41,985 bases of DNA, from the IMG/VR virus record IMGVR_UViG_3300021197_000442, positions 1 through 41,985 of that record. The stretch is one strand, 5' to 3'. The DNA is from a virus. This document shows positions 7,132 to 13,906 of the stretch, in pieces. A model generated the notes under the pieces. The model had not been told where the DNA came from. It was given only the letters and a program-made list of their open reading frames with translations, and made no database searches. The stretch's first letter is position 1. Every line of letters begins with the position of its first letter. Position numbers and translations under genes: made by a program.

Positions 7132-7638
7132 CTAGTAATTAGCTAATAATGTAGCGGCTTCCGCTTTCAACCCGGCCGGCGCTTTCTTAGCGTGGTCGTC
7201 CCCATTTGCTAGCCCCTGGGCGATAATTTCCGCGATACCTTGCTTAATAGCCCGGCGCATTACGGCCGTTTTAAGTTGGTTCATAGTGCCGAAGTAACGA
7301 GTAACCAGGCCCATAGATACGCCGGCGGATTCCGCTATCTTATCGCGGGTAATTTTGTTATAGCCTGATACTTTAGCCATGGCTACCGCTATGTTAAGGA
7401 TATGGTCCTTACGTAATTCCGGGTTAGCGCGGGTTTTACTTACCGAGTGCGCTATCTCCTGGATATTTTCGAGTTTCAATTCCTCGACAAAGTCGGAGAA
7501 ATTACAGCCCATAATATGCGGGAACGAACCGTCCGGAATACCGGCACGTTCGCATAACTCGCGGCGGGATAAGTTAATTAGGCCTTCGCCTTTAACCATA
7601 CAGACCGCTACTTCTTTTACCTGTTCGCGTTGTTTCAT
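7132..7638 (-). CDS. Double TetR-like helix-turn-helix protein
   Basis: A protein of 168 residues with two TetR-N-like units in tandem. Unit 1 has its helix-turn-helix at about 24-46 (SRRELCERAGIPDGSFPHIMG). Unit 2 is at about 97-119 (TRDKIAESAGVSMGLVTRYFG). Each is preceded by a similar helix (VAVCMVKGEG, IAVAMAKVSG), which points to an internal duplication. There is no large ligand-binding domain after the second unit. It could be a DNA-binding regulator or a replication accessory, and sits directly upstream of the PrimPol-helicase. It has its own promoter with the shared palindrome, so autoregulation is possible. Confidence 0.75.
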   Translation of the reverse strand: MKQREQVKEVAVCMVKGEGLINLSRRELCERAGIPDGSFPHIMGCNFSDFVEELKLENIQEIAHSVSKTRANPELRKDHILNIAVAMAKVSGYNKITRDKIAESAGVSMGLVTRYFGTMNQLKTAVMRRAIKQGIAEIIAQGLANGDDHAKKAPAGLKAEAATLLANY

Positions 7639-7679
7639 TGCGTTAATTTCCTGTTTGTTTAATGCGTAATTTGATAGCG

Positions 7680-7708
7680 ATACTAACCCGTAGTGACGTC
7701 GCCGTCAA
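7680..7708 (-). promoter_or_regulatory. Promoter with palindromic operator for the double-HTH gene
   Basis: On the minus strand, TTGACG (7708-7703) is followed after 17 bases by TAGTAT (7685-7680), about 41 bases before the ATG at 7638. The palindrome CGTCA/TGACG with a 4-base centre covers 7694-7707. It lies inside the last codons and just past the stop of the upstream 71-residue gene. Confidence 0.65.
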
Positions 7709-7898
7709 TAGAGAATATAAAATCGCTAAAGACGACCCGGTCTTCGCCAGGCCCATAAATTGCCATTCGCTTAGAGCGTTTAACGTCCGGTTCGCCCATT
7801 GCTGCGACCACATCGTCGAGGCTTTCGAAGCCCGCGTCGGTTGACGGCCCGGAGCATTGCTTCGTAGAGTTTTTAAAGGGTGTAACGTAAATAGTCAT
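7683..7898 (-). CDS. Hypothetical protein (71 aa)
   Basis: A 71-residue mixed alpha/beta protein (ESLDDVVAAMGEPD in the middle). No family is recognised. The ATG follows the VRR-NUC stop by one base, and an AGGA lies about 11 bases upstream. Its final codons contain the promoter of the next gene. Confidence 0.6.
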   Translation of the reverse strand: MTIYVTPFKNSTKQCSGPSTDAGFESLDDVVAAMGEPDVKRSKRMAIYGPGEDRVVFSDFIFSIDGDVTTG

Positions 7899-7899
7899 A

Positions 7900-8379
7900 T
7901 TAGAGGGTTCCTACCGAATTAGCGAAGGCCGCGTCTCCGCCCATGCTCGCTACAAGGTTTAAAAAATTAAGTTGCGCTTCTTCCCGTTTGCTGCCTGAGT
8001 AACCCCAGTTAGCGGCCTTAACTTCCCGGGCGATAAACTGCCCGATTACCTGGCCTACGTGGTTTTGCTGGATAAGTAGAGGCCGTATCCCTATCAAATC
8101 GCTAGACTTTATAAGGTCGTTCATTTGCTTAGAGTCATTAGCGAGCCCATAGCGAAGGAAGCTACCGTCTTCGGTATACGTGCCGCCTACGTTATTCCGC
8201 CAAACCCTGCAGCCCTTTTGTGTAGCTTCCAGGCGTATACGTGTCTGGATTGCGCCTTCCGATTCGATAGCCAGGGCCGACGGCTGCGGGTCCGTATTAA
8301 TAAGCCCAAATTCCCGGCGTAAATCCTCTACCGCTTCGTACGGTATTCCGTGTTTAATTGCCCATTGTGTTAAGTTCAT
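7900..8379 (-). CDS. VRR-NUC (PD-(D/E)XK) nuclease
   Basis: A protein of 159 residues from the ATG at 8379, chosen over 8400 because GGAGG lies 6-7 bases before it and the ATGA overlaps the stop of the upstream gene. The VRR-NUC pattern is clear: an N-terminal Glu (E41) with TRIRLEATQ, SSDLIGIRP with D94, an AREVKA strand with E119 and K121, then EAQLNFLNL with Gln. These nucleases cut branched or structured DNA and are typical partners of phage SF2 helicase and polymerase modules. A role in replication or recombination intermediates is inferred. Confidence 0.85.
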   Translation of the reverse strand: MNLTQWAIKHGIPYEAVEDLRREFGLINTDPQPSALAIESEGAIQTRIRLEATQKGCRVWRNNVGGTYTEDGSFLRYGLANDSKQMNDLIKSSDLIGIRPLLIQQNHVGQVIGQFIAREVKAANWGYSGSKREEAQLNFLNLVASMGGDAAFANSVGTL

Positions 8380-8528
8380 TTGCAAACCTCCGCCGGCCAT
8401 GCGCCAGCCTTAACCATTTCTTTACAGTGCTTAGACTGCGCGACTCCGTCTTCGTAATCCATGGTACTAACTACGGCGAACGATATTATAAGCACTACCG
8501 CGACCGCTATTCGTTTTAACCTAGCCAT
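8376..8528 (-). CDS. Small single-TM protein (50 aa)
   Basis: A 50-residue protein with a basic start (MARLKR), one hydrophobic helix (residues 7-22) and a short soluble tail containing DYEDGVAQSKHC and a final AWPAEVCK. Small membrane proteins with this DYE...C...WP pattern are common in phage early regions. It overlaps the helicase stop by 8 bases and the VRR-NUC start by ATGA. Function unknown. Confidence 0.65.
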   Translation of the reverse strand: MARLKRIAVAVVLIISFAVVSTMDYEDGVAQSKHCKEMVKAGAWPAEVCK

Positions 8529-10215
8529 TGGCTAACCCCCCTAAATGCTCGTTAACTAATCCTGCCAACTCGATAGCGTCGGAGGCCTTAAGTGTCTGGG
8601 CGGTTAATACGTCCGTCCCGAATTTAAAGTAAAACCGTCGGTAGCTTTCGCTATCGCTACGACCCTGGGCGCGCTGATACCCAGCCCACCAGGCAATAGA
8701 GCCCCGTAACGCTTCCTGGGCTTCCTGGGTTGCTACGTGTCGCTTAACGCCGGCTAATTGGCACACCAGCGGGGTATACTTCTTCGCCAGTTCGTGCCGG
8801 TAGGCTTCCGGGTGCATATCGACTTTTTCAATTTCCCCGCGCATAGCGGCCAGGGCTGCCGGGTCCAGTTCGATAAGGTCGCCGTCTACTTGCTCCGGCC
8901 CGCTCCTGGCGGCTGGCGCCATAATGTGACCGCAAAACGGGCAAGCGTTATAAATGCGTTCATATACTGCCGTACACTTAGGGCAAGCGCGGACCGGTAT
9001 AGCGTCCGAGGCTTTAGACTTACCGCGTTTTTCCCTACGGTCGAGGGTCCATTCTCTACGGGCGTCTGGTAGTCCGTGGCGCTCTACGTTACCCACATGG
9101 TCGATAATTAAAGCGAATAATTTACCGTCGAGTAGACGAAGCGCGCGTCCGAATTGCTGGACGTACAAGGCGTAAGATTCGGTAGCCCTTGCCATAGAAA
9201 CGACTTCGATAGCCGGAAGGTCGAAACCTTCCCCGAATAAATCCACATTGACAAGCTGTAGTAATTCGCGGTTCTTAAAGCGGCGTAGGATAGCGATACG
9301 TTCGGCGTCTGGCGTCTTGGCACTAACGACGGCTGCAGGCACCCCGGCGGCGTTAAATTGGGCGGCTATTTCCGTAGCGGTTTCGACGCTATCCGTAAAG
9401 GTAACCCCGAGTTTACCAGGCGCTATCCTTTGGTAGTGGGTGACAACGTCGCCGACGATATGGGACTTTTTAACCGCCGCTTTTAACTTGACGTGTCCGA
9501 AGTCACCGGTAGCGCCGATAGCGTCCGCGCCAGGTCTTACGAAGTCGGAAGGCGGAGCGAAGACGCGGTATTCTGTAAGGAACCCCATATCGATAAGGCC
9601 GCGCATTCCGGGGCCTTCGACCATGATATCGAACAGCCCGTCGACGTGTCGGCCGAGGCCTTTACCGTCGGCGCGTAGTGGCGTAGCTGTCACCCCCAGA
9701 CCCTTAGCGTTCGGGAACATTTTAAACGCTGTACCCCATTTATTTGACTCTAATACGTGGTGGGCCTCGTCCTGGACGCATAGCGTAACGGACTCTAACC
9801 AGCCGTTTAACTCGTCGCCCCGTCTAACCAGGGTATCTACGCCGGCCACCGCACAAGTAGAAGAAGGGTCGTAATAACTAGCGCCTACTTCTAACATGTG
9901 GAGATTAACGCACAATTTAACGACCGACTTAGGCCCTATAATGCGGTGGCGGACTTTATCCCGGGCCAGGGCTAACGATATCTGGCTTACTAATTCCTGG
10001 CGGTGGGCTATCGCACAACTAGCGCCCCGGTGGTCGTGGATAATATCCGAGAATAGGACGGTTTTCCCTGCCCCCGTAGGAAGTACGGCCAGCACATTAA
10101 CGAAGCCTTGGTCCCAGGCGTCGTATATGTCCTGTTTCGCCTTCGCCTGGTACGGCCTTAAGTGGGTAACGGCCCGACTAACTGCCGTAGCTATTTTCGT
10201 CTGTACTGGCAACAT
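8521..10215 (-). CDS. SF2 DEAH-box helicase with C-terminal zinc ribbon
   Basis: A protein of 564 residues. SF2 motifs appear in order: Walker A PTGAGKT (46-52), DEAH (149-152), TATP (176-179), motif V LFGEGFDLP (326-334) and motif VI QQFGRALR (353-360). A zinc ribbon follows (C411, C414, C425, C428), then a helical C-terminal domain. It is an ATP-dependent DNA helicase/translocase of the type found with VRR-NUC and A-family polymerase in phage replication modules. Its start overlaps the preceding stop region (GGCTAATAAATG), so it is probably coupled to the 99-residue gene upstream. Confidence 0.9.
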   Translation of the reverse strand: MLPVQTKIATAVSRAVTHLRPYQAKAKQDIYDAWDQGFVNVLAVLPTGAGKTVLFSDIIHDHRGASCAIAHRQELVSQISLALARDKVRHRIIGPKSVVKLCVNLHMLEVGASYYDPSSTCAVAGVDTLVRRGDELNGWLESVTLCVQDEAHHVLESNKWGTAFKMFPNAKGLGVTATPLRADGKGLGRHVDGLFDIMVEGPGMRGLIDMGFLTEYRVFAPPSDFVRPGADAIGATGDFGHVKLKAAVKKSHIVGDVVTHYQRIAPGKLGVTFTDSVETATEIAAQFNAAGVPAAVVSAKTPDAERIAILRRFKNRELLQLVNVDLFGEGFDLPAIEVVSMARATESYALYVQQFGRALRLLDGKLFALIIDHVGNVERHGLPDARREWTLDRREKRGKSKASDAIPVRACPKCTAVYERIYNACPFCGHIMAPAARSGPEQVDGDLIELDPAALAAMRGEIEKVDMHPEAYRHELAKKYTPLVCQLAGVKRHVATQEAQEALRGSIAWWAGYQRAQGRSDSESYRRFYFKFGTDVLTAQTLKASDAIELAGLVNEHLGGLANG

Positions 10216-10218
10216 TTA

Positions 10219-10518
10219 TTAGCCCTCGGCTACCGCGTTAGTAAGTAGGTAGTCGGATTTACCGGCGCGCTTAAAAACTTCTGTCTTAAAGGCCTCGCAC
10301 ATTTTAAGCAGGGTTTCGGGCGGTACTTCTGCTAATAGGAACTGGCGAGTATATAACGTCGGGGCTATCCATTCGTTAGAAGGTACCGGGGCCTGCTGCG
10401 GATACTGGGAATGGGCGACGGCACACGGAGCGGGGCGATTCTTAAATCGGTCTTCTTCGTTAACCATATCTGGGACCTTAAAACTTTCTAATTTAATACT
10501 TACATTTGATTCAATCAT
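10219..10518 (-). CDS. Hypothetical protein, first gene of the minus replication arm (99 aa)
   Basis: A 99-residue soluble protein with a Pro-rich centre (HSQYPQQAPVPSNEW) and a helical end. No family recognised. It is the first gene read leftward from the divergent promoter at 10542-10584 and has an AAGG Shine-Dalgarno. It probably shares timing with the helicase that follows. Confidence 0.7.
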   Translation of the reverse strand: MIESNVSIKLESFKVPDMVNEEDRFKNRPAPCAVAHSQYPQQAPVPSNEWIAPTLYTRQFLLAEVPPETLLKMCEAFKTEVFKRAGKSDYLLTNAVAEG

Positions 10519-10541
10519 TTTTAAAACCTTGATTATTTGTT

Positions 10542-10584
10542 GTTGACGGGGGGAACATTACGCTATATTATCCATACCGTCAAC
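10542..10584. promoter_or_regulatory. Symmetric divergent promoter between the two replication arms
   Basis: GTTGACGG (10542-10549) and CCGTCAAC (10577-10584) form an 8-bp inverted repeat. Plus strand: TTGACG (10543-10548), 17 bases, TATTAT (10566-10571). Minus strand: TTGACG (10583-10578), 17 bases, TAATGT (10560-10555). Each -35 lies over the start region of the opposite promoter, so the two polymerases compete for one 41-bp site. The plus -10 is much better than the minus one. Confidence 0.75.
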
Positions 10585-10606
10585 CACAAAATAGGAAACC
10601 GACACA

Positions 10607-11473
10607 ATGAAAACGATTAGTTTAACCGTCCCTATGGACTATAACGCTTTAACCCGCGCTAGCGATATGTTACACGGCCTAGCTATTGATTTAAGCAAAG
10701 AGAAACCCGCCCCGGTAGTTACTGGCCCCGGTGCTTCTTCTACTGCAGCCGACGACCAACATATCGCGGCGCCAGAAGAACAGCCGACCCCCGCTCCTGC
10801 TCCTGCTCCTGCAGTAACTACCGAACCAGCGGCTACGGAAGTATTCGCGGCCCCAAACGCCGACACTGTAGCGAGTGCAACGGAACAGCCGGCGGAATCT
10901 GTCCAGCCTGCAGCGCCGGCCGAGTCTGTCACGGTTGCGGAACCTGTAACAACTGCTGCCGCTCCGGCTGGCGTCGAAGTTGATAGCGATGGTTTACCCT
11001 GGGACCATAGAATCCACGCTTTAGGCGCTGGCGGGGCTCATAATAAACTTAAGAAGACCCAGCAATGGAAGAAGAAGCGAGGCGTAGACGCTGCCCTGGT
11101 AGCCGAAGTAGAAGCCGAACTCCGCGCCGCTATGTCTGCGGGACCCGCTAACCCAGTGGTTACCGAACCAGCGCCAGCGGGAAACGCTGCCACGGCTGCG
11201 GTAGAACCTTCGCCGGCTCCTGCTTCCCCTGCGTCACCGGCTGCAGCCCCGACTACTGCGGCGGCTGCTGTCCAGCCTGCTAGCCCTGCGCCAGCACCGG
11301 CACCAGCGGGCGGTACTACGACGTTCCCGGCATTAATGGCGGCTATCACTGCTAACGGTATCGACCAGGCGGCCGTAACTGCTGCAGTAAACGCGCAAGG
11401 TTTACAAGCCTTACCACTATTAGCCGCACGTCCGGACCTTATCCCGGCGGTAGCTGCAGCCCTGGGGGTGTAA
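10607..11473 (+). CDS. Ala/Pro-rich multidomain phage protein
   Basis: A protein of 288 residues. A short N-terminal domain (to about 35) is followed by a long Ala/Pro/Glu linker, a compact central domain around GLPWDHRIH with a basic KKTQQWKKKRG strand, a second Ala/Pro linker, and a C-terminal helical domain. The PWD-x-RIH domain is recurrent in phage early proteins but of unknown function. As first gene of the plus arm it is likely strongly expressed. The linkers suggest a scaffold joining partners at the replication fork; this is inference. Confidence 0.75.
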   Translation: MKTISLTVPMDYNALTRASDMLHGLAIDLSKEKPAPVVTGPGASSTAADDQHIAAPEEQPTPAPAPAPAVTTEPAATEVFAAPNADTVASATEQPAESVQPAAPAESVTVAEPVTTAAAPAGVEVDSDGLPWDHRIHALGAGGAHNKLKKTQQWKKKRGVDAALVAEVEAELRAAMSAGPANPVVTEPAPAGNAATAAVEPSPAPASPASPAAAPTTAAAAVQPASPAPAPAPAGGTTTFPALMAAITANGIDQAAVTAAVNAQGLQALPLLAARPDLIPAVAAALGV

Positions 11474-11475
11474 TA

Positions 11476-12645
11476 ATGTCCCATTCCATTTTACCGCCGT
11501 CGTCGGCTGGTATTTGGGGTAAGCCGGACGGTTGTACGGGTTGGGTCTTAATGGCCCAAACTTACCCGGAGACCGAAGAATCCGTCGAAGCCCGCGAAGG
11601 TACCGCGTCGCACGAAATAGGCGCCGAGATTATTACGGACGCCCAGACTAATACCCGCCAGCGCCATACGGCTAAGGATTGGGTCGGGATTACCGCTTCT
11701 AACGGGGTATTACTTACCGAAGAAATGTTCGACGCTGCCAAAATGTACGCCGACGACGTTATTAAGGTAATGCGTAGTACGGGCGTATTCGGCGGGCCTA
11801 ATATTCGTATCGAACAGCGCGTCGAGATTCCCATGGTACACGAAATTAACTGGGGTACGCCGGACTGCTCTATCTATCATAAAGCTAAAAATACACTATA
11901 CCTTTGGGACTATAAGTTCGGTTTCGAGGTTGTAGAAGCGTTCGAAAATTGGCAAGCGATAGACTACGTAGCCGGCTTACTGGACGAACTGGAAATTAAC
12001 GGCCACGTAGACCAATTTACTAAGGTCGTTATCCGTATCGCCCAGCCGCGAGCATTCCACCGCGACGGACCTATCCGCGAATGGGTTGTCCTGGCGAGTG
12101 AGTTACGGGCGCATATCAATATTTTACACGGTAACGCTCATAAAGCACTAGGACCGGACGCGGAGTTCCATACCGGTAACCATTGTAAGCACTGCCCTGG
12201 GCGCCACGCTTGCGAGCCAGCACTTAAAGCCGGTCTAGGTATGTACGAGTTAACCGCTAAACCGGTACCCGTGGAATTATCAGCGGAAGCCCTGGGCGTT
12301 CAACTAGCGATAGTTAAGCGAGCCCGTAAACAGTTGGAATATTTAGAGTCCGGATTCGAAGAACAGGTTAAGGGGCTTATACGTTCCGGCTCCCTGGTAT
12401 CGGGCTGGGCGGTAGAGCAAGGCTTCGGCCGTGAAACCTGGGGTAAACCTATAGCGGAGGTTATAGCCCTGGGCGATATGCTCGATTTCGACCTTAGAAA
12501 ACCCGTCGACGCCATTACGCCGAACCAGGCTAGAAAATTAGGTATTGACGACGCCGTCATTACGGCATATAGTACAACTCCTCGAACCGGTATTAAAATA
12601 GTCCCGGATAATGGTAACAAAGCTAAACAGGTATTTAAAAAATGA
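11476..12645 (+). CDS. DUF2800 nuclease, Cas4/AddB-like
   Basis: A protein of 389 residues matching phage DUF2800. The PD-(D/E)XK core shows EGTASHEIGAE (H46/E47), PDC (D130), WDYKFG (D145, K147) and a motif IV NWQAIDY (Q160). C20 together with C235, C238 and C244 gives the one-plus-three cysteine layout that holds an iron-sulfur cluster in Cas4 and AddB. It is probably an exonuclease processing DNA ends during replication or recombination. Its stop overlaps the SSB start (ATGA). Its last codons contain a promoter. Confidence 0.85.
   Translation: MSHSILPPSSAGIWGKPDGCTGWVLMAQTYPETEESVEAREGTASHEIGAEIITDAQTNTRQRHTAKDWVGITASNGVLLTEEMFDAAKMYADDVIKVMRSTGVFGGPNIRIEQRVEIPMVHEINWGTPDCSIYHKAKNTLYLWDYKFGFEVVEAFENWQAIDYVAGLLDELEINGHVDQFTKVVIRIAQPRAFHRDGPIREWVVLASELRAHINILHGNAHKALGPDAEFHTGNHCKHCPGRHACEPALKAGLGMYELTAKPVPVELSAEALGVQLAIVKRARKQLEYLESGFEEQVKGLIRSGSLVSGWAVEQGFGRETWGKPIAEVIALGDMLDFDLRKPVDAITPNQARKLGIDDAVITAYSTTPRTGIKIVPDNGNKAKQVFKK
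12545..12573 (+). promoter_or_regulatory. Internal promoter with palindromic operator ahead of the SSB gene
   Basis: TTGACG (12545-12550), 17 bases, TATAGT (12568-12573), about 70 bases before the SSB ATG and inside the coding end of the nuclease gene. The -35 belongs to TTGACG-N4-CGTCA (12545-12559), the same palindrome as at 4178-4193 and 7694-7708. Coding constraint could produce a chance match, but the identical -10 and spacing argue otherwise. Confidence 0.6.
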
Positions 12646-13601
12646 GCAATCAAAATTTAACGCAAATCTTAACCCCGGTCGGTCGTCTAGTACAAGGTGA
12701 CTGTTTCGAACCTCAAACTACAGACGCGGAAGGTAAACCGCTTCTAATTAAAAATGGCCCGAACGCCGGCCAGCCTCGCGTAGAGTATTTTATGGCTATC
12801 GCGGTACCAAAAACCGACGCCGGATATAACGAAGTATGGGCGGCCATCCATGGCGTAGCCCGCGCGGCCTTCCCGTCGCTGTTCGACGCTTCGGGTAACT
12901 GTATTAACCCTAAGTTCGCTTTTAAGGTAACGGACGGCGATAGCCAGGTCCCGAACACTAAAGGTACGAAACCTTGCGACCGTGAAGGCTTCCCGGGTAA
13001 CTGGATTATGAACTTTAGCGGCGGCTTCGCTCCTAAGTGCTACACGGCTGGCGGTGCGGAACTGATTACAGACCCTAATATGCTTAAGCGTGGTTATTTT
13101 ATCCGTATCTACGGTAGCGTTAAGGGTAACGGGTCAATGCAGCAACCGGGTATTTTCCTTAATCACTCTATGGTTGAACTGGTAGGCTACGGCGAAGAAA
13201 TACATAGCGGCCCAGACGGCGGTAGCGTATTCGGCGGCGCTCCTGCGACGAATTTACCAGCGGGCGCAAGTGCTACGCCTTTGGCTAGTTCTGCCCCTAT
13301 CGCCCAGGCTGCCCCGGCTCCTGCAGCGGCACCAATGCCAGGCGCGGCGGCTGCTCCTGCCCCTATGGCTGCGCCAGCGGCGGCCCCTGCTCCTAGTAAT
13401 GTACAACCGGCCCCGGACTTCCTTAACGGTCCAGGCGCGGCGGCTCCTGCTCCTGCAGCGGCGCCAGCACCCGCACCAGCGGCGGCCCCGGCTCCTGTAG
13501 AAGTTAAGTACCTGGACGCTAACGGTACCGCATTTACCGAAGCGCAACTCCTGGCCGCTGGGTATCAACCGGCACAAATCCAGGCACTAGCGCGCGCTTA
13601 A
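12642..13601 (+). CDS. DUF2815 single-stranded DNA-binding protein (gp2.5-like)
   Basis: A protein of 319 residues. Residues 1 to about 200 match phage DUF2815, the T7 gp2.5-like OB-fold ssDNA-binding family (VEYFMAIAVPK, FPGNWIMNFSG, RGYFIRIYGSVKGNG, GIFLNHSMVELVG). A long Ala/Pro linker and a short helical tail (TEAQLLAAGYQ) follow. The tail is not the acidic aromatic end usual for gp2.5. It should coat ssDNA and coordinate the polymerase and helicases. It overlaps the nuclease gene by ATGA and ends at a strong terminator. Confidence 0.85.
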   Translation: MSNQNLTQILTPVGRLVQGDCFEPQTTDAEGKPLLIKNGPNAGQPRVEYFMAIAVPKTDAGYNEVWAAIHGVARAAFPSLFDASGNCINPKFAFKVTDGDSQVPNTKGTKPCDREGFPGNWIMNFSGGFAPKCYTAGGAELITDPNMLKRGYFIRIYGSVKGNGSMQQPGIFLNHSMVELVGYGEEIHSGPDGGSVFGGAPATNLPAGASATPLASSAPIAQAAPAPAAAPMPGAAAAPAPMAAPAAAPAPSNVQPAPDFLNGPGAAAPAPAAAPAPAPAAAPAPVEVKYLDANGTAFTEAQLLAAGYQPAQIQALARA

Positions 13602-13618
13602 TTGCTCCCAACCTTTGG

Positions 13619-13640
13619 CCCGCTTCGGCGGGTCTTTTTT
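13619..13640 (+). terminator. Rho-independent terminator after the SSB gene
   Basis: CCCGC (13619-13623), TTCG tetraloop, GCGGG (13628-13632), then TCTTTTTT. A stable UUCG-type hairpin with a T tract, 18 bases past the SSB stop. It probably lowers transcription into the polymerase gene relative to the SSB. Confidence 0.85.
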
Positions 13641-13651
13641 GAGGTAATAAT

Positions 13652-13906
13652 ATGTATTTCTATAAAGAAAAGGGTAAGCAAGTCTTAGACCTTCGCGGCG
13701 ACCTGGTCCTTACGCATAACGACGCGCTAGTTAAAGGCCGCGTTAAGAGTGCGGCGCCTGCCAGTGTTAAGAATGCTAAACGTATCGAAGATATCGCTAA
13801 TATGGGCTTCGTACGCAAGGTTAAGGCCACATTCGCCGCTATCCGGTTTATCTGGGGCGAGAACCAGGCGCTAACTAAAGAAACAATCGATAACGAGGGG
13901 TTATAA
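13652..13906 (+). CDS. Hypothetical basic protein (84 aa)
   Basis: An 84-residue basic protein (VRKVKATFAAIRFIWGE in the second half). The ATG has a GAGGT Shine-Dalgarno. The stop is directly followed by the polymerase ATG. No family is recognised; the position suggests a role linked to replication. Confidence 0.7.
   Translation: MYFYKEKGKQVLDLRGDLVLTHNDALVKGRVKSAAPASVKNAKRIEDIANMGFVRKVKATFAAIRFIWGENQALTKETIDNEGL

Noticed and set aside
9440-9874. Plus-strand frame opposite the SF2 helicase
   Set aside because: Composition is a shadow of the helicase codons and there is no start signal.
10780-11330. GCTCCT-type tandem repeats in the Ala/Pro linkers as a CRISPR or minisatellite
   Set aside because: They are codon-level repeats of Ala/Pro linkers, without spacers.
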